From Pedobacter nutrimenti (GTDB lineage: Bacteria; Bacteroidota; Bacteroidia; Sphingobacteriales; Sphingobacteriaceae), in contig NZ_QKLU01000010.1 in the NCBI RefSeq assembly GCF_003208655.1, forward strand, positions 158,783 to 222,782: a stretch of 64,000 bases of DNA, read 5' to 3'. The notes under the pieces were generated by a model. It was not told the origin of the DNA and ran no database searches. It saw only the letters and a list, made by a program, of their open reading frames with translations. The translations under genes were made by a program, and so were the position numbers. Positions 42,196-50,978 of the stretch are shown here, in pieces; positions within the stretch are counted from its first letter, which is position 1; the number at the start of each line of letters is the position of its first letter.

Positions 42196-44130
42196 ATGGC
42201 AAAAAAACAAGTAGCAGAAAAAGAACTAGAGGCTAAAAAAGCCGAATTGCAAGGTGCAGACGCACGTCTGACTGAGAAAGAAACCATTGAGTCAGAAGCT
42301 GATTCAGTGTCGATCGAGCAGATCAAATCATCATTAGCTACCCCAGATCAAGATTTTGATTGGGATGCAGACGACAAAGTTTTCGGAAAATATTCTGACG
42401 AGGACCGTAAAAAGTTCGAGGATATGTACACCGATACTTTTAATCAAATCAACCAAGGTGAAATCATCAGCGGTATTGTTGTATCTATCAACAACAAAGA
42501 TGTAGTATTAAACGTAGGATTTAAATCTGACGGTCTGGTATCTACTTCTGAGTTCCGTGATACACCGGATCTTAAAATTGGCGACAAAGTTGACGTTTTC
42601 GTTGAAGCACCTGAAGATGCGAACGGCCAGTTAATCTTATCTCGTAAAAGAGCTAAAACCCAAAGATCATGGGAGTCTATCAATGAGGCTCTTGAAAACG
42701 ACAGAATCATCAACGGATTTGTTAAAAGCCGTACAAAAGGTGGTCTTATCGTGGACATCATGGGTGTTGAAGCTTTCTTACCTGGTTCTCAAATTGACAT
42801 TAAACCTATCCGCGATTACGATGTATACGTGGGTAAAACAATGGAATTCAAAGTTGTTAAGATCAACCACGAGTTTAAAAACGTAGTTGTATCTCACAAA
42901 ATCTTAATTGAAGACGACTTAGAAAGCCAAAAAGTTGAAATCGTTTCTAAACTTGAAAAAGGTCAGGTATTGGAAGGAACTGTTAAAAACATTACTGACT
43001 TCGGTGTATTCATCGATTTAGGTGGTGTTGACGGTTTATTGCACATTACTGATATTTCATGGGGCCGCATAGAGCATCCAAAAGAAGTATTGAGCTTAGA
43101 CGAGAAAATCAATGTTGTGGTTCTTGACTTCGATGATGAGAAAAAACGTATTGCATTAGGTTTAAAACAATTGACTCCTCACCCTTGGGAATCTTTAGAT
43201 GCTAACTTAGCTGTTGGTTCTAAAGTAAAAGGTAAAATTGTTACTGTTGCGGATTACGGTGCTTTCTTAGAAATCATCCCTGGAGTTGAAGGTCTGATCC
43301 ACGTATCAGAAATGTCATGGTCTCAAAACCTGCGCAGCCCTCAGGAATTCCTGAAAGTTGGAGATGAAATCGAAGCTGAAGTTTTAACTTTAGACAGAGA
43401 TGAGCGCAAAATGAGCTTGGGTATTAAACAATTAACTCAAGATCCTTGGCAAAATGTTGCGGAACGTTATCCAATCGGAAGCAAACATTCTGCAGTAGTT
43501 AAAAACATGACTAACTTCGGTGTATTTGTTGAAATCGAAGAAGGAATTGACGGATTAATCCATATCTCTGATCTTTCATGGTCTAAAAAAGTTAACCACC
43601 CTAACGAATTCACTAAAGTTGGTGATACATTAGACGTCGTTGTTCTTGAATTAGACGTGGAAAGCCGTAAATTAAGCTTAGGTCACAAACAACTGGAAGA
43701 AAACCCTTGGGATACTTTTGAAACCATCTTTACTATGGATTCAATCCACCAGGGAACTGTTGTTAAAGTAACGGATAAAGGTGCTGTTATTGCTTTACCT
43801 TATGGTGTTGAAGGTTTCGTACCTACAAAACATATGGCTAAAGAAGACGGTTCTGTTATCAAAGCTGAAGAAACCAATGACTTCAAAATCATTGAGTTTA
43901 ACAAAGATGCTAAACGTATCGTTGTTTCTCATGCCCGTATCTGGGAAGAGGCTAAAGCTGAGGCCGTTGCTGAAGAAAGAGCGACTAAGAAAAAAGAAGC
44001 TAAAGCATCCAGCAGTGCAGTTAAAAAAGTTAAAGATTCTGTTGAGAAATCAACATTAGGCGATTTAGGTGTACTTGCTCAGTTAAAAGAGCAAATGGAA
44101 GGTGAAGAAAGCAAAAACAAAGCTAAATAA
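42196..44130 (+). CDS. rpsA: 30S ribosomal protein S1
   Basis: This 644-residue RNA-binding protein has six S1 domains, beginning near residues 92, 172, 257, 343, 430 and 515. Signs are GEIISGIVVSIN, NGFVKSRTKGGLIVDI, LEGTVKNITDFGVFIDLGG, KGKIVTVADYGAFLEI, SAVVKNMTNFGVFVEIEEG and HQGTVVKVTDKGAVIAL. The N-terminus has an acidic, lysine-rich extension of about 80 residues, and the C-terminus is a charged tail. Codon use is visibly biased to AT-rich preferred codons compared with its neighbours, as expected for high expression. S1 helps unfold mRNA at initiation, which matters in a phylum that seldom uses Shine-Dalgarno pairing. Confidence 0.96.
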   Translation: MAKKQVAEKELEAKKAELQGADARLTEKETIESEADSVSIEQIKSSLATPDQDFDWDADDKVFGKYSDEDRKKFEDMYTDTFNQINQGEIISGIVVSINNKDVVLNVGFKSDGLVSTSEFRDTPDLKIGDKVDVFVEAPEDANGQLILSRKRAKTQRSWESINEALENDRIINGFVKSRTKGGLIVDIMGVEAFLPGSQIDIKPIRDYDVYVGKTMEFKVVKINHEFKNVVVSHKILIEDDLESQKVEIVSKLEKGQVLEGTVKNITDFGVFIDLGGVDGLLHITDISWGRIEHPKEVLSLDEKINVVVLDFDDEKKRIALGLKQLTPHPWESLDANLAVGSKVKGKIVTVADYGAFLEIIPGVEGLIHVSEMSWSQNLRSPQEFLKVGDEIEAEVLTLDRDERKMSLGIKQLTQDPWQNVAERYPIGSKHSAVVKNMTNFGVFVEIEEGIDGLIHISDLSWSKKVNHPNEFTKVGDTLDVVVLELDVESRKLSLGHKQLEENPWDTFETIFTMDSIHQGTVVKVTDKGAVIALPYGVEGFVPTKHMAKEDGSVIKAEETNDFKIIEFNKDAKRIVVSHARIWEEAKAEAVAEERATKKKEAKASSSAVKKVKDSVEKSTLGDLGVLAQLKEQMEGEESKNKAK

Positions 44131-44150
44131 ACCGCCAAAGCTTATATATA

Positions 44151-44184
44151 AAAAGCATCCCTTAACCGGGATGCTTTTTTTTTT
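44151..44184 (+). terminator. Intrinsic terminator of rpsA
   Basis: An 11-base stem (44151-44161 with 44168-44178) with a TTAACC loop is followed by T up to 44184. Confidence 0.88.
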
Positions 44185-44213
44185 GTTATTTTGGGGATCA
44201 AATTGATTTTACA

Positions 44214-45818
44214 ATGAAGATCCTTTACTATTTTCTAATCGGCGCACTGTTTTTTAATACCCTTAAAGCACAAAGTCAAAGCCTGATTCCCATTCCTGTA
44301 TCTGTAAAAGCAGGCAGCCCTTCCGATCAGTTCCAGCTGGATAAGCATACTCAAATCCTGATCAGTGATACTTCTTTAAATAAATCGGCAGCATTTCTGT
44401 CGGATTTTATCCAAAAATATAATCACCTGCAGCTTTCGACCGCTCCATATGGCCCAAATGAAAAGAAGTCCAATGTCATCAGCCTGATTCGAAGTGCAAG
44501 CGTCGCACCTCATGCAGATCAATATACCTTGTCGGCTTCGAAAAAAGGAATCAGCATTTTAAGTTCTACAGACCAGGGCATCTTTTATGGTGTACAAACC
44601 CTTCTTCAACTGTTGCTTTCAGATGGTATCCCCGGAAAAATACCGGCGATTGAAATACTCGACTACCCAAGATTTGATTACAGGGGCATGCACCTGGACG
44701 TTAGCCGTCATTTTTTTGAAGTCAGTTTTGTCAAAAAATACATCGATTACCTGGCCATGCATAAGTTGAATTATTTTCACTGGCATTTAACCGATGACCA
44801 TGGCTGGAGGATAGAAATCAAAAAATATCCACGACTGACTGAAGTTGGAGCATGGCGTGACGGCTCGATTATAGGCTTGTATCCTGGAACCGGTAATGAT
44901 GGCAAACGCTATGGGGGTTTTTACACGCAAGAGCAGATTAAAGAAGTGATTAAATATGCTCAGGACCGCTACATTACCATTATTCCTGAAATAGAAATGC
45001 CCGCGCACAGCATGGCTGTCCTGGCCGCTTATCCGGAACTGGGAACTGAACCTGCTAAAAAATATGAAGTGGCCCAGACCTGGGGAATTTTCAATAAGTT
45101 CAACAATGTATTACAGCCTACTGATCAGACTTTTAGTTTTCTGGAAGATGTACTCACAGAAGTGATGCAGCTTTTTCCTGCTCCTTATATTCATATTGGC
45201 GGTGATGAGGGCTCAAAAATATGGTGGAAACAATCGGCGGTATCCCAGCAAATTATAAAAGACAATAAACTGAAAGATGAAAGTGGACTGCAAAGTTATT
45301 TTATCCACCGGATCGAAAAATTTGTCAACAGCAAGGGAAAAACCATTATCGGCTGGGACGAAATCCTGGACGGAGGCCTTGCGCCCAACGCCATTGTCAT
45401 GAGCTGGAGGGGTGAAAAAGGTGGGATTGCGGCAGCCAAACAACAACATAAGGTCATTATGACCCCCGAGAACATGATGTACTTCAATCATACCCAATTT
45501 TTAAAAGACGATTCCCTGACCGCGGCCAAATACCTTCCGCTGGAGGTGGTGTACAATTATGAACCGGTCTCTAAAGAGCTTTCTTTGGCCGAAGGCAAGT
45601 ACATCTGGGGCGGACAAGGGAATTTATGGTCTGAATACATCACCAATCCGGCCAAGGTGGAATATATGCTCTTTCCACGTCTGGATGCCTTAAGTGAAGT
45701 TTTATGGAGCCCTAAGGAAAAAAGAAATTTGGCTGATTTTAAAAACAGGTTAAAAACACAGTTTAAACGCTATGACCTGATGAACATTAATTACAGTAAA
45801 AGGTATTTGACACCCTGA
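44214..45818 (+). CDS. Beta-N-acetylhexosaminidase, glycoside hydrolase family 20
   Basis: This 534-residue secreted enzyme has a signal peptide ending near LKAQS. An N-terminal GH20b domain (about 25-155) precedes the catalytic barrel. MHLDVSRHFF, HWHLTDDHGWRIEI and the catalytic pair D331-E332 in HIGGDEGSKIWW are those of substrate-assisted GH20 enzymes. GWDEILDGGL and GGQGNLWSEYI form the rest of the pocket. It should release terminal GlcNAc or GalNAc from chitin oligomers, glycans or peptidoglycan fragments. It stands alone after rpsA; its stop abuts the convergent DCC gene with no base between. Confidence 0.94.
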   Translation: MKILYYFLIGALFFNTLKAQSQSLIPIPVSVKAGSPSDQFQLDKHTQILISDTSLNKSAAFLSDFIQKYNHLQLSTAPYGPNEKKSNVISLIRSASVAPHADQYTLSASKKGISILSSTDQGIFYGVQTLLQLLLSDGIPGKIPAIEILDYPRFDYRGMHLDVSRHFFEVSFVKKYIDYLAMHKLNYFHWHLTDDHGWRIEIKKYPRLTEVGAWRDGSIIGLYPGTGNDGKRYGGFYTQEQIKEVIKYAQDRYITIIPEIEMPAHSMAVLAAYPELGTEPAKKYEVAQTWGIFNKFNNVLQPTDQTFSFLEDVLTEVMQLFPAPYIHIGGDEGSKIWWKQSAVSQQIIKDNKLKDESGLQSYFIHRIEKFVNSKGKTIIGWDEILDGGLAPNAIVMSWRGEKGGIAAAKQQHKVIMTPENMMYFNHTQFLKDDSLTAAKYLPLEVVYNYEPVSKELSLAEGKYIWGGQGNLWSEYITNPAKVEYMLFPRLDALSEVLWSPKEKRNLADFKNRLKTQFKRYDLMNINYSKRYLTP

Positions 45819-46220
45819 TTATAAAAACTTTTTCTCAAGGTCTGGGGTGGGGACCATACAGCTTGTCCTTTTGCCCCAGATTTTGTACCTGTTACCCGAA
45901 ATCAGCTTATAAAAAAAGTCCCGGATAAAGGCCGGAATATAAATCAGGATATACAGCGCTGGCCATAGCCCACCCAAATGTTTTGTGATTCTGAGTGCGG
46001 CTGAAGATCTCCGGTAAAGTTTCCCGTTTTCCAGCAGCAGAATACTGTCCATGGCCTGAAAGTCAACAGCAAAGCGGTCCAGGTATTCCTGTGCCTGCTC
46101 GCTTTGCAAGGCCGCAAACCGAAAATAATCTTTCGCATCCCGCTGAATGACAAACTGAACAGCACTGTTGCATAGATTACAAACCCCGTCAAAAAAAATT
46201 ATTCCCCGCTCCATCCTCAA
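45819..46220 (-). CDS. Thiol-disulfide oxidoreductase DCC family protein (DUF393)
   Basis: This 133-residue protein has the thioredoxin-like DxxCxxC signature at 11-17 (FFDGVCNLCNSAVQF). Next comes DAKDYFRFAALQSEQAQEYL, then LLLENGKLYRRSSAALRI and a hydrophobic segment LWPALYILIYIPAFIRDFFYKLI that is usual in the family. Function is unproven; a redox role is inferred from the CxxC motif. A second possible start lies two codons in (46214). It converges on the GH20 gene without a visible terminator between them. Confidence 0.88.
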   Translation of the reverse strand: MRMERGIIFFDGVCNLCNSAVQFVIQRDAKDYFRFAALQSEQAQEYLDRFAVDFQAMDSILLLENGKLYRRSSAALRITKHLGGLWPALYILIYIPAFIRDFFYKLISGNRYKIWGKRTSCMVPTPDLEKKFL

Positions 46221-46309
46221 AGTTAAGGTTTTAGCTTTCTTTCCAGGCTAAAACTTATACAATACCTAATAAAAATGGAAAAGCAATTACAGATTTCAAT
46301 TCGATTTTC

Positions 46310-46317
46310 TATATTTG
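46310..46317 (+). promoter_or_regulatory. Candidate -7 box of pyrR-pyrB
   Basis: TATATTTG fits TAnnTTTG and ends 16 bases before the pyrR ATG. The -33 region reads TTAC. The leader is too short to hold a PyrR-type attenuator. Confidence 0.45.
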
Positions 46318-46333
46318 TCTAATCCTTGAGTCA

Positions 46334-46882
46334 ATGCAAAAAAGAACCCTGCTAGACGGAAAAAAATTCCAAATCACAATTAAGCGACTTTGTCATCAGC
46401 TAATTGAGAATCATACCGATTTTTCGAACACTGTTTTGATTGGCATCCAGCCAAGAGGAAGTTATTTCGCTGATCGCGTCAAAATGGAGCTCTCTGAGAT
46501 CTTAAAAAACAATAAAATCCAGAAAGGTAATCTTGATATTACTTTTTTCAGGGATGATTTCAGGCGCAAAGATGGCCTGGTCTCGGCCAGCAGCAATACC
46601 ATAGATTTTATTATTGAAGGTAAAAATGTGATCCTGATAGATGACGTGTTGTGGACAGGACGGACCATTCGCGCGGCACTGGATGCTTTGCTTGCCTATG
46701 GACGGCCAGCCAAAGTAGAGTTGATGGTCCTTATAGACCGCAGGTTTTCCAGACACGTCCCTATTGAACCGGATTACATCGGACAACAGGTAGACAGCCT
46801 GGATTCTCAGCTGGTCAGGGTCAGCTGGAAAGAAACAGAAGGAGAAGACAAAGTAATTTTATTATCAGAAAGAAATAAGTAG
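46334..46882 (+). CDS. pyrR: PyrR bifunctional pyrimidine regulator/uracil phosphoribosyltransferase
   Basis: This 182-residue phosphoribosyltransferase has the PRPP-binding motif VILIDDVLWTGRTIRAALD, with D103 and D104. The N-terminal half carries IGIQPRGSYFADRV and FFRDDFRRKDGLV. PyrR in Gram-positive bacteria binds pyr mRNA and also makes UMP from uracil. The overall length and motif spacing are those of PyrR rather than Upp. Here the gene precedes pyrB by 2 bases, but no anti-terminator or terminator is seen in front of it. It may therefore act mainly as an enzyme or regulate elsewhere. Confidence 0.9.
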   Translation: MQKRTLLDGKKFQITIKRLCHQLIENHTDFSNTVLIGIQPRGSYFADRVKMELSEILKNNKIQKGNLDITFFRDDFRRKDGLVSASSNTIDFIIEGKNVILIDDVLWTGRTIRAALDALLAYGRPAKVELMVLIDRRFSRHVPIEPDYIGQQVDSLDSQLVRVSWKETEGEDKVILLSERNK

Positions 46883-46884
46883 AA

Positions 46885-47817
46885 ATGGCAGCAGAAAAAT
46901 TATCAACCCGACATCTTTTAGGCATTAAAGATATTGACCGGAATGATATTGAATTGATTTTTGAAACTGCAGATAATTTTAAAGAAGTCATTAACCGGCC
47001 CATAAAAAAGGTTCCCTCTTTAAGAGACATCACGATTGCCAATATCTTTTTTGAAAACTCTACCCGTACTAAACTTTCCTTTGAGCTTGCAGAGAAACGC
47101 TTATCGGCTGACATCGTTAATTTTGCGGCCTCCTCTTCCTCGGTGAGTAAAGGAGAAACCTTAATTGATACGGTGAACAACATTCTGGCCATGAAAGTAG
47201 ACATGGTTGTCATGAGACATCCTTATGCCGGTGCCGGTGTATTCTTAAGTAAACACATCAACGCCCAGATCGTCAATGCCGGAGATGGAGCACATGAACA
47301 TCCGACACAGGCCTTACTTGATGCCTTTTCCATTCGTCAGAAACTTGGAGATGTTGCCGGTAAAAAAGTGGTCATTGTGGGTGATATCCTGCATTCAAGG
47401 GTCGCGATTTCCAATATTTTATGCCTTCAGAAATTAGGAGCCGAAGTGATGGTCTGTGGACCGACCACCCTGATTCCTAAGTTTATTAACGGCCTGGGGG
47501 TTAAAGTAGAACACGATCTTAGAAAAGCATTAAACTGGTGTGATGTGGCTAATATGCTTCGCATACAGCTGGAAAGACAGGACATCAAATACTTCCCTTC
47601 CCTTCGGGAGTATGCCATGATGTATGGCCTGAACAAACAGATTCTGGATAGCCTGGACAAAGAGATTGTTGTCATGCACCCGGGCCCGATCAACCGGGGT
47701 GTGGAGATCACAAGTGATGTTGCAGACAGTAAACAGTCTATTATCCTTGAACAGGTAGAAAATGGGGTCGCCGTCAGAATGGCCGTACTTTATCTCCTTG
47801 CTTCTCAGCGGGATTAA
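46885..47817 (+). CDS. pyrB: Aspartate carbamoyltransferase catalytic subunit
   Basis: This 310-residue enzyme condenses carbamoyl phosphate with aspartate in the second step of pyrimidine synthesis. The carbamoyl-phosphate loop STRT is at 59-62 (FFENSTRTKLSFELAE), HPTQ at 139-142, and the aspartate-site loops are MLRIQLERQ and MHPGPINRGVEI. No pyrI regulatory chain is adjacent, so the enzyme is probably the unregulated trimer type. It is translated right after pyrR. Confidence 0.96.
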   Translation: MAAEKLSTRHLLGIKDIDRNDIELIFETADNFKEVINRPIKKVPSLRDITIANIFFENSTRTKLSFELAEKRLSADIVNFAASSSSVSKGETLIDTVNNILAMKVDMVVMRHPYAGAGVFLSKHINAQIVNAGDGAHEHPTQALLDAFSIRQKLGDVAGKKVVIVGDILHSRVAISNILCLQKLGAEVMVCGPTTLIPKFINGLGVKVEHDLRKALNWCDVANMLRIQLERQDIKYFPSLREYAMMYGLNKQILDSLDKEIVVMHPGPINRGVEITSDVADSKQSIILEQVENGVAVRMAVLYLLASQRD

Positions 47818-47948
47818 GATCTTCAGCTTCTTTTTTATACCAATTTAAATAACTTTACGTTAAACAGTGTTATTAACACATGTTAATTTCTAATGTTAAT
47901 AAGATACATTACTATATCTATATTAGCGACAACCATATTTGAAATCCG

Positions 47949-50900
47949 ATGCAGAAAAAATACCTTTTTATACCGCTTTTATTGGCAGGAAACCTAACGG
48001 CAGGGTATGCCCAGTTAGGTCCATTAGTAAACCTTAACAAGAATTATCAAAGCGGATTAGAATTATTAGACAATGAAAAATATGTAGCTGCCGCACAGCA
48101 GTTTAAACTGGTGGAACAATCCAGGATCAAACCTGCTGCCCAACAGGAAAGCAATGCTGAACTGACCTTATTAAAGGAAAATGCAAAATTCTATGCCGCT
48201 GTGTGTGCCCTTGAACTGGGAAATGCAGATGCCGAAAACCTCTTTCAGAATTTCATCAAAGACTATCCTTTAAACCCCAATACAAAGCTGGCTTATTTCC
48301 ATGTAGGAAAGTCTTATTTTGCACAGAAAAACTATCAAAAGGCCCTGGAATGGTTTGAAAAAACAGACCCTTCTACCCTGTCCCAGAAACAGCGACTGGA
48401 ATACCAGTTCAAACAAGGTTATGCTTATTTTGAACTTAAAGACTTTGAAAAAGCAGAACCTCTTTTTGAATCTGTAAAAAAAGAGGTCTCTCCTTTCCAG
48501 GAAAGTGCCACCTATTATTTTGCCTATATCAATTACCTTAACAAAGAGTATAAAACTGCGCTGGCCAATTTCGAAAAACTGAAAGGCTCACCAACCTATC
48601 AGGCCAGTTATCCATATTACATTACCTCTATGTACTACCTGGACCAGCGCTATGATGATGTGATCAGTTATGCTGTTCCTGTACTTCAGACTTCACAACA
48701 ACAATATGAAGCGGAAATGCTTAGCCTGATTGCTGCTTCCTATTTTGCAAAATCCGATTATAAAAATGCCGAGAAATATTTTGCTGATTATTACGCAAAA
48801 GATAAGTCAGGCGTGGTGAATAACCTGTTTGTTTATCAGTACGGTTATTCCCTGTTCCAACTCAAAAAATATAAAGAATCGGTCACCGTCCTGGAAAAGT
48901 TAAATAGCGATGATGTATACCTGCAGAGCGGAATGCACACCCTGGGGCGTTCGTTTCTGGAGTTAAAAAATAAAGAGAAAGCAAGAAGTGCCTTCTTCAG
49001 GGCTTCAAGGCTTAGTTTCGACAAATTCATTCAGGAAGATGCCTGGATCAATTATGCCAAACTGAGTTATGAACTTGAGTTTAACCAGCAGGCCCTGGAA
49101 GCCACACAGAATTTTCTTAAACAGTTTCCTACTTCCCGCAAAATCAATGAGGCTAAGACTTTATTGGGTGAAATTCTGTTAAGCAGTAAAAACTACCAGG
49201 CGGCCATTGATATTCTGGAGCCCATTCCAAATAAATCACCGGAAGCCAAAGAGGCCTATCAGAAAGTGACTTACTTCAGAGGCCTGGAGTTCTATAATGA
49301 GCGTGCTTTTCCTAATGCCCTCTCTATGTTTCTTCGTTCAGCAAAATTCCCTGAAGATGAGGAAATTCATGCCTTGAGCACATATTGGAGTGCAGAAGCA
49401 GCTTACGAGCTCAGAAAGTACGGTGAGGCCGTGAAAACTTTTGAAACCTTTCTGAGCATGCCGGCGGCAGATAAAACCAAAGTCTACAATTTTGCCAATT
49501 ATGCTTTGGCTTATGCGGCTTTTGAAGACGAAAAATATTCAAAGGCGGCAACTTATTTTGAACGCTTCCTGAATGGGAACGATAAAGATCCCAAAACGGT
49601 TAATGATGCGACCATCAGGCTGGCAGACTCCTATTTTGTCAATAAAAGTTACGACAATGCCTTGCTGAACTACAATAAGATCATCAGCAGCAGATCTCCC
49701 GGTGAAGATTATGCCTTATTCCAAAGGGGTATGATCCAGGGTTTAAGTGGTCAGGATGATGCAAAGATCAGCACCATGGAAAGTTTACTGCAACAATTTC
49801 CGGGATCTAATTATGCAGATGATGCGGGTTTTGAAAGGGCTTATACTTATTTTAATAAAGGGGACCTTGATAAATCAAAAACAGACCTGACCGGATTAAT
49901 CAGTAAATACCCCCACAGCAGTTATGTACCAAGGGCAATGGTCACTATTGGTCTTGTACAATACAACCAGGACCAGGATGATGCAGCCCTGACCACCTTC
50001 AAAAAAGTTATTACCGATTATGGAAGTACTGAAGAGGCAAAACAAGCCCTGGCTTCCATCAAGAATATTTATGTAGACAGAGGTGATGCAAATGGTTTTA
50101 TTGCTTATGCAGGTACCACTCCGATTGGAAATTATTCTGTTGCCGATCAGGACAACATCGTTTTTCAGGCTGCAAATAACCGTTACCTGAAGGGCGATTT
50201 TCAAGGCGCCTTTGAGGCAGTGAACGGGTATTTTGACAAATTTCCAAAAGCCATCCACGACAAGGAAGCTAAGTTTATCCGTGCAGAATCCCTGGTTAAG
50301 CTCAACCGTTCGGCCGAGGCCATTCCTGATTACGAATACATTTTGAACGACTGGACCAGTGATTATACGGAACGTTCTTTAATCAGTATATCCCAGGTAT
50401 TTTTAAAAGAGAAAAAATACAATGAAGCTGTCGTTTACCTGAAAAGACTGGAAACCACCGCAGATTACAAAGTCCATTATTCTTATGCCATCAATAACCT
50501 GTTAAAAGCTTATGATGCGCTAAAAATGCCTGATGATGAATTGAAATACGCACAACTGGTTAAGGAGTCTGATAAAGCTTCTGAAGAGGAAAAGAACAGC
50601 TCGGATTTGTATGCAGGAAAGGCTTATCTTTTAAAAGCAGATACCACAATGGCCATCAAATCTTTCAGTAACGTGGTCAGTAAAACCAAAACTCTGGCAG
50701 CTGCTGAAGCAAAATATACACTGGCGGCCCTTCAATATGCAAAACGTGATTATAAAACTTCTCAGAAGACCTGTTTCGACCTGATCAACAATATGGCCTC
50801 CTATGACTACTGGGTTGCCAAAGCATTTATACTGTTATCTGATAACTATCTTGCGCTCAAAGATAAATTACAAGCCAAAAGTACCTTGCTGAGTATCATA

Positions 50901-50966
50901 GACAATTACGAAGGCAAGGATGATATTGTTCCGACAGCAAAAGAGAAATTAGAAAAAATTAAATAA
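47949..50966 (+). CDS. Large exported tetratricopeptide-repeat protein
   Basis: This 1005-residue protein has a signal peptide (about 1-22, ending AGYAQ). It is almost wholly TPR/Sel1-like helical repeats, some 20 or more units, with the usual small-large-small pattern such as AYFHVGKSYFAQKNYQKALEWFEK. Comparable repeats occur in CpoB/YbgF and BamD-like proteins. It is the first gene of a six-gene envelope operon with a barrel protein, an HU/SPOR protein, ExbB, ExbD and TonB. This suggests that it scaffolds a trans-envelope complex in the periplasm. The spacer before it has CATATTTG, one base off the -7 consensus, at its end. Confidence 0.85.
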   Translation: MQKKYLFIPLLLAGNLTAGYAQLGPLVNLNKNYQSGLELLDNEKYVAAAQQFKLVEQSRIKPAAQQESNAELTLLKENAKFYAAVCALELGNADAENLFQNFIKDYPLNPNTKLAYFHVGKSYFAQKNYQKALEWFEKTDPSTLSQKQRLEYQFKQGYAYFELKDFEKAEPLFESVKKEVSPFQESATYYFAYINYLNKEYKTALANFEKLKGSPTYQASYPYYITSMYYLDQRYDDVISYAVPVLQTSQQQYEAEMLSLIAASYFAKSDYKNAEKYFADYYAKDKSGVVNNLFVYQYGYSLFQLKKYKESVTVLEKLNSDDVYLQSGMHTLGRSFLELKNKEKARSAFFRASRLSFDKFIQEDAWINYAKLSYELEFNQQALEATQNFLKQFPTSRKINEAKTLLGEILLSSKNYQAAIDILEPIPNKSPEAKEAYQKVTYFRGLEFYNERAFPNALSMFLRSAKFPEDEEIHALSTYWSAEAAYELRKYGEAVKTFETFLSMPAADKTKVYNFANYALAYAAFEDEKYSKAATYFERFLNGNDKDPKTVNDATIRLADSYFVNKSYDNALLNYNKIISSRSPGEDYALFQRGMIQGLSGQDDAKISTMESLLQQFPGSNYADDAGFERAYTYFNKGDLDKSKTDLTGLISKYPHSSYVPRAMVTIGLVQYNQDQDDAALTTFKKVITDYGSTEEAKQALASIKNIYVDRGDANGFIAYAGTTPIGNYSVADQDNIVFQAANNRYLKGDFQGAFEAVNGYFDKFPKAIHDKEAKFIRAESLVKLNRSAEAIPDYEYILNDWTSDYTERSLISISQVFLKEKKYNEAVVYLKRLETTADYKVHYSYAINNLLKAYDALKMPDDELKYAQLVKESDKASEEEKNSSDLYAGKAYLLKADTTMAIKSFSNVVSKTKTLAAAEAKYTLAALQYAKRDYKTSQKTCFDLINNMASYDYWVAKAFILLSDNYLALKDKLQAKSTLLSIIDNYEGKDDIVPTAKEKLEKIK

Positions 50967-50978
50967 GCGAGCACACAC

